A DNA stretch of 64,000 nucleotides from an uncultured Lachnospiraceae bacterium (lineage in GTDB: Bacteria > Bacillota > Clostridia > Lachnospirales > Lachnospiraceae), in contig CAJTXH010000001.1 in assembly GCA_910580005.1 (NCBI GenBank), positions 1-64,000 on the forward strand. Direction: 5' to 3'. This document shows, piece after piece, positions 21,104-30,283 of the stretch. The notes beneath the pieces are model-generated. The model saw only the letters and a program-made list of their open reading frames with translations. It searched no databases and had not been told where the DNA came from. The position numbers and the translations under genes were made by a program. Positions within the stretch are counted from its first letter, which is position 1. Every line of letters begins with the position of its first letter.

Positions 21104-21829
21104 TTATTCAGTTACTATTGAACCATATAAAGGTTTTAAAGAATTAGAAATAGAATCAATATTTACATCAATATCATCAATTACAGTGCCACCATTGAAA
21201 TCTTTATGATAGTTCTGTACGCTTTCATTTATTGACAGCATTTTTTGGTCAAGAAATGAGATAATATTGGCACATTCCCGAAGTTCATCTCTTATTCCTT
21301 CAGGTGCTTTTCCTTCAAACTTATAATAAATTTTGTGCTCAAGGCTAGCCCAGAAATCCATAGCGATTGTCCTTATTTGTATTTCTACTTTTGTATCAAT
21401 AACATCATTTGATAAAAAAATTGGCACAGAAACAATCATATGGTAGCTAGTATATCCATTTGGTTTTGGATTCGCCAGGTAATCTTTAATTTTTAAAACT
21501 GTTACATCATTTTGTTTTGTTATTGCATCAGCTATACGGTAGATATCAGATGTAAAAGAGCATATAATCCTTACACCTGCTACATCATTAATATATCTTA
21601 TAATATTTTCTACAGTAAGTTCTTTTTGTTTTATGCGCATCTTCCTTGCAATGCTTTGTGCAGATTTAAGGCGGGAAGTTATATGCTCTATTGGATTATA
21701 CTGGTGTGCAAGCTTGAATTCATTATTTAAAATTTCAAGTTTAGTTGAAATTTCTTTAAGTGCTGAATTATATAAAAGCAATGCTTTGCTCCATTCTTCT
21801 TCCTCATCATAGTATATTAACTGTTCCAT
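21104..21829 (-). CDS. Small alarmone synthetase (RelA/SpoT domain, YjbM/RelQ-like)
   Basis: This 241-residue protein carries a lone (p)ppGpp synthetase domain without the hydrolase or regulatory parts of long RelA. Recognisable segments are AGVRIICSFTSDIYRIADAI, NPKPNGYTSYH and VEIQIRTIAMDFWASLEHK, which hold the nucleotide-binding and catalytic Glu residues. I use the ATG at 21829 because GGGAGG lies five bases upstream; an ATG 25 codons earlier overlaps the glycosyltransferase gene and has no ribosome binding site. It follows the glycosyltransferase gene by 28 bases, so the two are probably co-transcribed. Confidence 0.9.
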   Translation of the reverse strand: MEQLIYYDEEEEWSKALLLYNSALKEISTKLEILNNEFKLAHQYNPIEHITSRLKSAQSIARKMRIKQKELTVENIIRYINDVAGVRIICSFTSDIYRIADAITKQNDVTVLKIKDYLANPKPNGYTSYHMIVSVPIFLSNDVIDTKVEIQIRTIAMDFWASLEHKIYYKFEGKAPEGIRDELRECANIISFLDQKMLSINESVQNYHKDFNGGTVIDDIDVNIDSISNSLKPLYGSIVTE

Positions 21830-21857
21830 TTTATCCTCCCTTACTGTTATACAGATT

Positions 21858-22874
21858 TTAGTTAAAACCATAAATCCTGTTGAAAAAATTGTATCCCCAT
21901 ACAATTATTTTTCTGCCTGATTTACTTGAGAATTGCATAGGATAACCTAATTTCCTTCTTGTAATATTTTTATACACAGCTTTATTTTTTTCTTTTAAAT
22001 ATTTCCAAAGGTTTTCCCTCTTTTTTAAGTTTTTAGGAGAACCTTCATTTACTAAGAGTGCAGAACTGACTATCATCATCATTGCAAGATATTTTATCAT
22101 ATAATTGCGTAACTTTTTGTTTTTTATCTGCATAGGGTTTAAAGAGTCAATCATAATTTTTGTAACTTTTATCTGCTGGTCAATACGCTTTGTCATGACA
22201 GCTTCATTAACAGACTGGTCACTTCTGCCTATATAGTAGCGGTACAGGTCAGTATCAAGATAGTACATACATTTGACATATGGCAGTGGTTTATATGCAT
22301 ATATATTATCCACATAAAATGTATGCTCTGGCAGTTTTAAATTACATTCACGCAGCATTTTTGTCCTGTAAATTATTGAATGCATAATAAGGTTCTGGCT
22401 CATACGGAAGTGCTTGACATCATTCCAGGTTATAAATTCACCTTTAGGTATAGCCCTGTTATAAGATATAGTTTTTTGTTTATTGATGCTTGGTTTTTCA
22501 TATACATAATTACATATAAGCATATCAAGTGATTTAGAGTCTGTTACAGCTTTACGGAGTAAATCCATAACTTTCGCAAGGCTGTCTTTGTCAAACCAGT
22601 CATCACTGTCAAGTACCTTAAAATACAAACCTGTAGCTTTTGCAATACCCATATTTACAGCAGAACCATGTCCGCCATTTTCTTTATTAATTGCATGTAC
22701 TATACCAGGATAACGTCTACTGTATTCAGCAGCAATTTCTGGTGTATCATCAGAAGAGCCATCATTAATAATTAGTATTTCTATATCATCTCCTCCTGCA
22801 AGTGCTGATTCAATGGCTTTTCTCATATATCTAGCAGAATTGTAACATGGTATAGTTACGCTTAAAAGTTTCAT
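21858..22874 (-). CDS. Family 2 glycosyltransferase
   Basis: This 338-residue cytoplasmic GT-A enzyme has the typical start VTIPCYNSARYMRKAI, the nucleotide-sugar motif IINDGSSDDT and the metal-binding VLDSDDW. The acceptor is unknown; such enzymes act in capsule, teichoic acid or exopolysaccharide synthesis. The ATG at 22874 has GGAGG five bases upstream. No transmembrane segment is evident except a weakly hydrophobic stretch near residue 250. Its only operon partner is the small alarmone synthetase, and no polysaccharide cluster surrounds it. Confidence 0.92.
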   Translation of the reverse strand: MKLLSVTIPCYNSARYMRKAIESALAGGDDIEILIINDGSSDDTPEIAAEYSRRYPGIVHAINKENGGHGSAVNMGIAKATGLYFKVLDSDDWFDKDSLAKVMDLLRKAVTDSKSLDMLICNYVYEKPSINKQKTISYNRAIPKGEFITWNDVKHFRMSQNLIMHSIIYRTKMLRECNLKLPEHTFYVDNIYAYKPLPYVKCMYYLDTDLYRYYIGRSDQSVNEAVMTKRIDQQIKVTKIMIDSLNPMQIKNKKLRNYMIKYLAMMMIVSSALLVNEGSPKNLKKRENLWKYLKEKNKAVYKNITRRKLGYPMQFSSKSGRKIIVWGYNFFNRIYGFN

Positions 22875-23070
22875 ATTTACCTCCATATAAATTATTTCTT
22901 TAAAAATAACACGGCTAAATTTACTACTACAATTACTTACTATTATAATATGAAATTGTGCCGGTTTAAAGGGAATAATTATTAATTATTTATTATGTAT
23001 ATATATTTTTTGATAATTATTGTGGAAAATATTCATAAATGTTAAAATAAAATTAAAAGGAGGCAGGACA

Positions 23071-23484
23071 ATGGATAATAATTATAGTGAAATAATAAAA
23101 ATGGCACTTAATTCAAGAAAAAATTCTTATTCGCCATATTCTGGATTTAAAGTTGGGGCATGTCTTAAAGATGTATATGGAAACTTATATACAGGATGTA
23201 ATATTGAAAATGCTGCGTTTTCTCCTTCAAACTGTGCTGAAAGGACAGCATTTTTTAAAGCAGTAAGTGAAGGTATAAAAGAGTTTGAATGTATAGCTAT
23301 AGCTGGCGGTGCTTATGAAGTAAAAGATTATTGTCCTCCATGCGGTGTATGCAGGCAGGTAATGATAGAATTTTGTAATCCGGAAACTTTTAAAATAATT
23401 CTTGTTAAAACGGAGAACAAGTATAGAGAAATGTTGCTTAAAGATTTACTTCCTGAAAGTTTTGGCAGGTTAAACATTGAATAA
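23071..23484 (+). CDS. cdd: Cytidine deaminase
   Basis: This 137-residue tetrameric-type enzyme converts cytidine and deoxycytidine to uridine forms. The zinc and catalytic motif is CNIENAAFSPSNCAER, with the second cysteine pair in PPCGVCRQ. The start at 23071 has AAAGGAGG eight bases before it; the longer frame back to 23020 lacks a site. The pyrimidine phosphorylase gene follows 20 bases on, forming a pyrimidine salvage unit. Confidence 0.97.
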   Translation: MDNNYSEIIKMALNSRKNSYSPYSGFKVGACLKDVYGNLYTGCNIENAAFSPSNCAERTAFFKAVSEGIKEFECIAIAGGAYEVKDYCPPCGVCRQVMIEFCNPETFKIILVKTENKYREMLLKDLLPESFGRLNIE

Positions 23485-23504
23485 ATTATAGAGAGGTAGT
23501 TTTT

Positions 23505-24827
23505 ATGGTAATGTATAATATAATTGATAAAAAGAAAAAAGGAGGGGAGCTTACAAGGAAAGAAATAGAATATTTTATTAATGGATATGTAAATGGTGAT
23601 ATTCCTGATTACCAGTTGTCAGCTCTTCTTATGGCAATATATTATAAAGGTATGTCAGATGCTGAACTTTTAAATCTTACTGATATTATGGCAAAATCTG
23701 GTGATATGGCGGATCTGTCTGGAATTGGTGGAATAAAAGTTGATAAGCATAGTACAGGCGGCGTAGGTGATAAAACTACGATTGCTGTTGCGCCAATTGT
23801 TGCCGCCTGCGGAGGAAAAGTTGCAAAAATGAGTGGCAGAGGACTTGGTTTTACAGGAGGTACTATTGATAAACTTGAGTCAATACCAGGATTTAAAACT
23901 TCTATAACAAAAGAAGAATTTTTTGATATAGTTAATAATATAGGACTGTCAGTTATAGGACAGTCAGATAAAATAGCTCCGGCCGATAAAAAACTTTATG
24001 CATTAAGGGACGTTACTGCAACTGTTGACAGTATTCCATTAATAGCTGCTTCAATAATGAGTAAGAAACTTGCGGCAGGGAGTGATAAAATTGTACTTGA
24101 TGTAACAACTGGTTCAGGTGCATTTATGAAAAATATAGAAGATGCAGTTACTTTAGCCCAGAAAATGGTTGCAATAGGAGAAGGAGCAGGAAAGAATACA
24201 GTGGCATATATTACAAATATGGATGTTCCTCTTGGTGTTGCTACTGGAAACAATATTGAAGTAATAGAAGCAATAGAAACACTTAATGGCAACGGGCCAG
24301 AAGATTTTACAGAAATATGCAGGAATTTTTCTGCTGCTATGCTTAACCTTGCAAGAAAAGGAAGCATAGAGGAGTGTATATTAATGGCAGACCAGGCAAT
24401 AAAGGATAAATCTGCACTTGATAAACTAGCTGGAATGGTCAGGATGCAAGGTGGGGACGACAGTTATATTTATAATACATCTTTATTTGAAAAGGCTCAA
24501 TATTCATATAAGTGGGTAGCTGGTTCAGATATGTATATAACACAAATGGATACAGAACAATGTGGAAAAACAGCAGTCCTGCTTGGGGCAGGAAGGGAAG
24601 TAAAGGACAGTGAAATTGATTTTACAGCAGGTATTAAATTTTATAAAAAAACAGGTGACTATGTTAAAACAGGTGATATAATAGCTGAATTATATTCTTC
24701 CAGTAAAGAAAAGCTGGATACAGCATCCAGGTATATTAAAAATGCTTACAAGACAGGCAGCAGTAAACCAGAAAAACAAAAAACTATAATAGCATATATT
24801 ACAAGAGATAGTATTATAAGATATTAA
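23505..24827 (+). CDS. pdp: Pyrimidine-nucleoside phosphorylase
   Basis: This 440-residue enzyme cleaves uridine or thymidine with phosphate. It shows the family signature SGRGLGFTGGTIDKLESIPG, preceded by DKHSTGGVGDKTT. The three-domain length matches thymidine and pyrimidine phosphorylases. It is downstream of cdd in a salvage operon. Its stop codon overlaps the last codons of the convergent kinase gene by four bases, and its terminator lies inside that gene. Confidence 0.96.
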   Translation: MVMYNIIDKKKKGGELTRKEIEYFINGYVNGDIPDYQLSALLMAIYYKGMSDAELLNLTDIMAKSGDMADLSGIGGIKVDKHSTGGVGDKTTIAVAPIVAACGGKVAKMSGRGLGFTGGTIDKLESIPGFKTSITKEEFFDIVNNIGLSVIGQSDKIAPADKKLYALRDVTATVDSIPLIAASIMSKKLAAGSDKIVLDVTTGSGAFMKNIEDAVTLAQKMVAIGEGAGKNTVAYITNMDVPLGVATGNNIEVIEAIETLNGNGPEDFTEICRNFSAAMLNLARKGSIEECILMADQAIKDKSALDKLAGMVRMQGGDDSYIYNTSLFEKAQYSYKWVAGSDMYITQMDTEQCGKTAVLLGAGREVKDSEIDFTAGIKFYKKTGDYVKTGDIIAELYSSSKEKLDTASRYIKNAYKTGSSKPEKQKTIIAYITRDSIIRY

Positions 24828-26302
24828 TAAAAAATTTTACAGCCAGGGAGACTGGAACTTAAAATTCCAATCTCCTTTTTTGTTATATTTGTATTAGTAA
24901 GATTAAGGGTTTTAAGATTATATAATCTGCAAAGTGTATTTATATTTTGTAAATTATAATTTCCTGATAAATCCAGGCTGTTAAGAGATGTTAAAGAAGC
25001 AACAGGAGATACGTCTGTTATATTATTGTATGACAATACAAGAATTTTCAGTCCAGATAACATTTCTAAAGGGGATAAGCCAGTAATCTGGTTATCAGAC
25101 AGGTATAATTCATCCAGGGAAGTATAATATATCACATTATCTAAATTAACAATTTTATTCACATCTGCATATAAAATTGTTAATTTAGAACAGGAAAAAC
25201 TTGCATTATGTGGATTTGGAAGTGAAAAAACATCTGTTCCACTAATATCAAGTTCATTAATTTCTGTTATTGCAGCAGTATTATCTATATTGGGAAAAGT
25301 GATAACAGGGGGCTGTTTATTATTTTTTGTAAAATAGCTAAATACAGAAAAAATAAAAATTATACATGTTGCAAATATTAAGACTATATATCCAAAATTT
25401 GCCCAAGAATTTTTTTTATGTATTGTGTAAGCATTGTTATTTATTAATGAAGTTTTTAAATAATATAATGGATGTTGTACATCTGTAATATATAAATTGT
25501 AGTTACAGTTATATATTTTATCATGTATTTCCGAAGAAGTTAATGCCTGGTTTATTTCACTAAAAGAAGAAAATCTTTCACTGGGATTAACTGAACATCC
25601 CTTTAAAATTATATTATATAATTCTTCTGGAATATTATTTTTAATATTTCCACCAGGATTATTGCAGCCTGGCGTATAGCCATTATTACAAAGTGTAAAT
25701 AAAAGACATGAAAAAATATAAATATCTGATAGAATATCTGGTGTTTTTCCTTTTGTTATTTCAGGAGGAGTATATCCTGGAGTTGTTATTACGGATGTTT
25801 TATTACTATTAAGAAATATGGCAGAAGAAAAGTCACCAAGGCAGTATGAGCCATTATTATTTAAGTAGATATTTGAAGGAGTGCAGTCCATATGGATAAT
25901 TTTATATGAATGAAGAAGTGTTAAGGCGCAAGAAATATCAGAAATTATATTTAATATATCAGAAATCTGTATTCCTTCACAGCTGGTTAATTCTGTTAAA
26001 TTAACTTGGTATTGGTTTAGTATATAGTAATTATGTTTATATTTAATAATTTTTAAGGGGATTTGTATATATGGGCTATTTATTGTCTGGATTTTTTTGT
26101 AAATACTTTTATTAAATAATTCTTCATTAATAATTTTTAATACCATTTTATTGCTGTTATTATCTGTTTCTTTAGAACTGCCATTGTGATTAATAATATA
26201 TACACTGGAATATCCAGAACTGTTTAAGATATCTGTAATGTGCCAGTTTTTTTCTAATTGTGGCGGAAGTGGCGGGTATAAAATATTAAAATCTTTATTC
26301 AA
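24824..26302 (-). CDS. Membrane Ser/Thr kinase with extracellular leucine-rich repeats
   Basis: This 492-residue protein has a Hanks-type kinase domain (residues 20-260), one transmembrane segment (about 304-324) and an extracellular leucine-rich-repeat domain (about 345-490). The kinase shows VLKII (Lys56), HMDCTPSN (catalytic Asp139, Asn144), DFS in place of DFG (Asp157) and the TPPE element. The Lys usual two residues after the catalytic Asp is Thr141. The outer part contains LDELYLSDNQITGLSPLEML and similar 21-22-residue repeats. The layout is that of a receptor kinase in which LRRs replace the PASTA domains of PrkC. The ligand is unknown. It sits upstream of no obvious phosphatase. Confidence 0.88.
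   Translation of the reverse strand: MNKDFNILYPPLPPQLEKNWHITDILNSSGYSSVYIINHNGSSKETDNNSNKMVLKIINEELFNKSIYKKIQTINSPYIQIPLKIIKYKHNYYILNQYQVNLTELTSCEGIQISDILNIISDISCALTLLHSYKIIHMDCTPSNIYLNNNGSYCLGDFSSAIFLNSNKTSVITTPGYTPPEITKGKTPDILSDIYIFSCLLFTLCNNGYTPGCNNPGGNIKNNIPEELYNIILKGCSVNPSERFSSFSEINQALTSSEIHDKIYNCNYNLYITDVQHPLYYLKTSLINNNAYTIHKKNSWANFGYIVLIFATCIIFIFSVFSYFTKNNKQPPVITFPNIDNTAAITEINELDISGTDVFSLPNPHNASFSCSKLTILYADVNKIVNLDNVIYYTSLDELYLSDNQITGLSPLEMLSGLKILVLSYNNITDVSPVASLTSLNSLDLSGNYNLQNINTLCRLYNLKTLNLTNTNITKKEIGILSSSLPGCKIFY
24847..24881 (+). terminator. Intrinsic terminator of cdd-pdp, inside the kinase gene
   Basis: The stem GGAGA-C-TGGAA / TTCCA-A-TCTCC (one mismatch) has a 7-base loop and is followed by six T residues on the plus strand. 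It ends the pyrimidine salvage transcript, yet it lies within the last 60 bases of the convergent kinase coding region. Confidence 0.75.
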
Positions 26303-26356
26303 AATAATTCTCCTTTTATATATTTACTATTTATAACTAAACTGTTTATATCAACA

Positions 26357-27031
26357 TTAAATAACTTTTACTGGACATGCAGCTTTAACAGTTCCGTTTT
26401 TAAGCATTATTAAAATGGTTGTAAATCCTTTTTTTATCCCTGTTAGTTTATTATTTTTATAAACTGCAATAGAATTATTATTACTTTTATAAAGCAAATT
26501 AGCATGTGAAGATTTAACAGGAGTAGTAGTAAATAAAATATTTTCAGAACTGCCTGCTTTTATCTTAATAAAGTGTTTCTGAAATTCTATCTTTGTTATA
26601 TTATTTGTCTTTTGTTTTTTAAGAGTTTTTTTTCTGTATGGTTTTTTACTAGTTTTATTATAGGTTTGTATAACCTTATTGATTCTATTTTTGCCAGAGT
26701 TTTTATTTCTATTATAATAATGTTTATTTTTTATATTATTGTTTGCATTATTGTCCTGGGTATTATTGTTATTTATATTAATATTTAAGCTGTTGTCTTT
26801 TTGTATACTATTATTTTTATCTAGGTTGTTATTTTTATGTGTATTATTGTTTTTATTATTTTGGATGTTATCTGTACTTTTATTTATCTTATATGTATGG
26901 TATGGATTACTTTCTTTATTATCTGATGGTATTGTAAAAGTATTTCCCGATACATAGCAATAGCTGGCAGCAGTTATTAATGAAATAATAGCATTAAATA
27001 GCAAAAATACAAAAATAAATGTTTTTTTCAT
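26357..27031 (-). CDS. Secreted Asn-rich protein with C-terminal Ig-like (Big2-type) domain
   Basis: This 224-residue protein starts with a signal peptide or membrane anchor (MKKTFIFVFLLFNAIISLITAAS). An Asn/Lys-dominated low-complexity region spans roughly residues 50-145, with runs of consecutive Asn. The last 80 residues look like a bacterial Ig-like domain: ITKIEFQKHFIKIKAG at the start, YKSNNNSIAVYKNNKLTGIKKG in the middle and a final PVKV strand. I see no cell-wall sorting signal. It lies 54 bases upstream of the kinase gene on the same strand, so it is a plausible partner or ligand-side component. The function is unknown. Confidence 0.8.
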   Translation of the reverse strand: MKKTFIFVFLLFNAIISLITAASYCYVSGNTFTIPSDNKESNPYHTYKINKSTDNIQNNKNNNTHKNNNLDKNNSIQKDNSLNININNNNTQDNNANNNIKNKHYYNRNKNSGKNRINKVIQTYNKTSKKPYRKKTLKKQKTNNITKIEFQKHFIKIKAGSSENILFTTTPVKSSHANLLYKSNNNSIAVYKNNKLTGIKKGFTTILIMLKNGTVKAACPVKVI

Positions 27032-27180
27032 TTAGTGAATATTCCTTTCTGTAAAAATATTTATCGGTGCAGCAGATATATTATTTAATAACTATTGTAA
27101 CTTTTTATACATAATAATTCTATTGTAAATATTACTAAAATTAATTGGATTTTATATACATATGTGACATTTAAAACAGC

Positions 27181-27204
27181 CCAGAAAAGAAATAGCTTCT
27201 CTGG
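27181..27204 (-). terminator. Hairpin terminator downstream of the 838-residue protein gene
   Basis: CCAGAGAAG / CTTTTCTGG (one mismatch) forms a 9-bp stem on the minus strand, followed by GCTGTTTT. It separates the peptidase-like gene from the secreted Ig-like gene. Confidence 0.55.
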
Positions 27205-27226
27205 ACCGCCTGTTATTAATAATATT

Positions 27227-29743
27227 TTAATTAGATATATAACTTACAAATACATATCCTGCATTTTTAAATATTCTGTCAGCATTAATAATTGATGTTG
27301 TAGTTTTATGCATTGTATCCGGGTCCATCCATGTTATTGTTGATGAAGTATAACCAGTTATTAATACAGCATGTGAATTGTCTAACATTCCTATTACTGG
27401 TTTTTCTTCGCTTACAAAGTATAATATTTCGTCAAGTGTGCAGCCTGTAAGGTTTACTGGCTGGTCAAGATACTTTGAAAGCATTGATATTATGGATTTA
27501 CCTTTTAGTCCATTAATGGATACAGTGTGCTGTGCAGCCTGCAAAAGCATCTGTGTGCATGCTTTTATGCTGGATGTCTTGTTTTCTGGATATGATATAT
27601 TGGAAAGTTCTTTTGAAAGAAATTTACCACCACGTTCCCAGACTATATGGGATTTATTATCCATTACAACACCCATTTGTTCATCTGCGAGCTGTATGGC
27701 TGCTGCAGGGTCTGTCATGCTTGCTGTAATACCGCCATATGCATAAATATAGTATTTTTCTATATTATTTCCAGTATTCTTTAAGTGGAGTGTAGTATTT
27801 TCAGTAACAAGTACATATTCTGTGGCATCTGTTGATGGTTTCTTTTCAAGTAAAAATCCAGCAGGAAGTGAAATATATTTTTCTGTTAAGGCTTTATCAG
27901 TTACACGGGTTGTTATATTTACTGATGGTTTTTTATTGCTTCTCTGGTTAATTATATCGTCATTTGGCGCTGGTTTAAACCTTCCATTAACTTTCTTGAC
28001 TCTTTTAAGCCTTATTACATTATCGTCTACAGTTGCACCAGTTACATATATATTTTTGTTTTTATATTCACGGAGTATATTTCCATTACAATCTGATATA
28101 ACCAGCTTGTATGCAGGTTTTACTATTTCGCCATTTGTTGCCTCATAAATATCTTTATTTCTTACATATCCATATACTATATTGGAATCTATTGTACCAA
28201 GAACTACAATGCTTTGCTTCTTTTTAGATGAAACTAAAAGTTTCTTTGCAGTGTCAAGGTTTAATATTGTTATATTGCTTGGATATTTTGAATTTGAAGC
28301 ATCAGACCATACAAAACATTTTGCTTTTTCTAACATTACAAAATTATCTTTAGCAGCATTTTCCGTAAGTATTTCATATCTTTTTGAAGCAATATTATAA
28401 GCATATACTACATCATTTAGTGAAAAATAAAAAATATTTTTATTGTTTACATAACAGAAACTTCCAAGGTCTTGTTCAAGCTGTTCATATGTCATTGAAA
28501 GAGGTATATATACACGCTCTGTAATTCTGTTATCTTCAGGATTATAATTATAAAGAATTATTCCAACTCTGCCTTCATAATCCCCACTATTAATATAGCC
28601 ATAAACGATAAAGCTTATCGTTCCATCGTCGTTTAATTTAAGTATTTTAATATTGTGCTGGTCATATTTTTCACGTGCCAGATTTTTCTTTTTATTTTCA
28701 AATGAAAATACTTTATGAAGTTTGTATTCAGGTAAATTATAGTACCATAATGAACCATTTCTTACAAATGCAAATTTTTTGTTTTTGTCACTTGAAGTTA
28801 TTTCTAAATCTTCTGCATTTGAAATACCAATTTTAATTTCATTTTTCTTTACTGAAATAAATTTTGGATTAAATAATGCTTCCATTGACCTCTTGAAATT
28901 AAGCAGGTACATCCGGCTTCCTGAATATCTTATACGGTAAAATTCTTTAATAAAGTATGTTTCTGTTCCTGTAGGGGTTTCTGCTTTAACATAATATTTT
29001 TGTTCTATTGCCGCAGTTTCTATATTTATTTCTTTTATAACTGGTATTACCTCTGTAAGTTTTTTTGGTTTTAATTCACCCCATGTAATAAGGTTATAAC
29101 TTGAGTTAATTGTTACATTTGCAAATGTTGAATTGTCACCTGCATTTGGTTCAAGGTAATTGGTAATATTAAAATCTTTTCCATTATTAAATGTTGCCTC
29201 ATGGAAACTTTTTACAAAATCAAGTTTTTCTTTTAGGAAAAAATCGTTTTCATAATATTTAATTCTTGTATAAAAATTTATTTTTTTGCTAAGGTTAGTT
29301 GTAAGGGTTATTTGCATACCATATTCTGTACTTGTGTCTAGTGCTTCCGTAATTTTTAATTTTATAGTTTTATCTTTTTTACCAGAGTTAAAAGCGGTAA
29401 GTGTATTAGTTTCAATTATTTTATTATTTAATATATCCCATAATTCAAAACTTAATTTTTTTATTTTGGTTTCGTTTTCTGTAATTTTTACCTGGAAAGA
29501 TTTTGAAGTATCTAATGGTGTTATTGATTCTCTTATGTTTCCGCTGTCTAGTTCACTACTGTATCCATGTATTGTATTGACGGTGTATTTGCCTAATTGT
29601 AGTGAAATAATTGGAAATGTTGAATCTTGTAAGCTTGTTGCAATAGTTTTTCCTGCTGTTGCGTCTGGTATTTCATCTTTAAATACAAATATTGAAAAAC
29701 TGAATATAAATAGCAGGACTATAAATTTATATATGTGTTTCAC
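27227..29743 (-). CDS. Exported protein with C39-like cysteine peptidase C-terminal domain
   Basis: This 838-residue protein has an N-terminal hydrophobic signal/anchor (residues 5-22). A long beta-rich body follows, with repeated sheet-like segments between about 300 and 600 that suggest a propeller. The last 115 residues resemble a papain-like C39 domain: Cys729 in IKACTQMLL, His791 in NSHAVLITGY and Asp807 in TWMDPD. In known C39_2 proteins this order forms the triad. Such domains process peptides or act as pseudopeptidases. It shares the strand with the Ig-like and kinase genes, but a hairpin lies between. The substrate and activity are unknown. Confidence 0.75.
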   Translation of the reverse strand: MKHIYKFIVLLFIFSFSIFVFKDEIPDATAGKTIATSLQDSTFPIISLQLGKYTVNTIHGYSSELDSGNIRESITPLDTSKSFQVKITENETKIKKLSFELWDILNNKIIETNTLTAFNSGKKDKTIKLKITEALDTSTEYGMQITLTTNLSKKINFYTRIKYYENDFFLKEKLDFVKSFHEATFNNGKDFNITNYLEPNAGDNSTFANVTINSSYNLITWGELKPKKLTEVIPVIKEINIETAAIEQKYYVKAETPTGTETYFIKEFYRIRYSGSRMYLLNFKRSMEALFNPKFISVKKNEIKIGISNAEDLEITSSDKNKKFAFVRNGSLWYYNLPEYKLHKVFSFENKKKNLAREKYDQHNIKILKLNDDGTISFIVYGYINSGDYEGRVGIILYNYNPEDNRITERVYIPLSMTYEQLEQDLGSFCYVNNKNIFYFSLNDVVYAYNIASKRYEILTENAAKDNFVMLEKAKCFVWSDASNSKYPSNITILNLDTAKKLLVSSKKKQSIVVLGTIDSNIVYGYVRNKDIYEATNGEIVKPAYKLVISDCNGNILREYKNKNIYVTGATVDDNVIRLKRVKKVNGRFKPAPNDDIINQRSNKKPSVNITTRVTDKALTEKYISLPAGFLLEKKPSTDATEYVLVTENTTLHLKNTGNNIEKYYIYAYGGITASMTDPAAAIQLADEQMGVVMDNKSHIVWERGGKFLSKELSNISYPENKTSSIKACTQMLLQAAQHTVSINGLKGKSIISMLSKYLDQPVNLTGCTLDEILYFVSEEKPVIGMLDNSHAVLITGYTSSTITWMDPDTMHKTTTSIINADRIFKNAGYVFVSYISN

Positions 29744-29909
29744 TTTAATCCTCCATTTTGTTTATATCAATAATATGTATAGTATAATGTTTTTAGAAAA
29801 AAAAAACAACAGTTATGGAGAGGAATATTTATAATTTATGCACTTTTGCCTGCATCCCGAATATAATAATATAAATTTGCTATATGGTTATCTGGAAAAG
29901 AGGTTTGTT

Positions 29910-30281
29910 ATGGAAAATAAAAAATATTTAAAGGGTAATATGATGACATTTCCACTGGAATTAACCGAAACAGGTAGAGAGGAAAAGGTACTTAATAATA
30001 AATATTTATATCCTTCTGAGATTAAGGAGATACAAATGGAAATTGAGGAAATCTGTGATAAAATGGAATATGATGGAAGCGTGATGTTTGATGAGTGCCC
30101 TGATAAGGTTACTGTTGAAAAGCTGGTAAAAGAAATGTGTACTAGAAATAATTATGGAAACTGTTGTGCAGATGGTGACAGGAAATGGTTTACTGCTCTG
30201 GTACAGGTTATGCTTTGTAATGAAATGGGATACAGGAGAAACAGAAGAATGTGCCATAAAGACAGGATGTTTTCAAAATAA
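29910..30281 (+). CDS. Small conserved-looking hypothetical protein
   Basis: I do not recognise this 123-residue protein. It is hydrophilic, lacks a signal peptide, and has an acidic helical middle (SEIKEIQMEIEEICDKMEYDG). The C-terminal half is rich in cysteine and basic residues (MCTRNNYGNCCADGDRKW, then YRRNRRMCHKDRMF). I place the start at 29910 because AAGAGGT lies five bases upstream; an ATG 24 codons earlier has no site. It diverges from the peptidase-like gene and ends two bases before the convergent gene at 30284. Confidence 0.7.
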   Translation: MENKKYLKGNMMTFPLELTETGREEKVLNNKYLYPSEIKEIQMEIEEICDKMEYDGSVMFDECPDKVTVEKLVKEMCTRNNYGNCCADGDRKWFTALVQVMLCNEMGYRRNRRMCHKDRMFSK

Positions 30282-30283
30282 TA

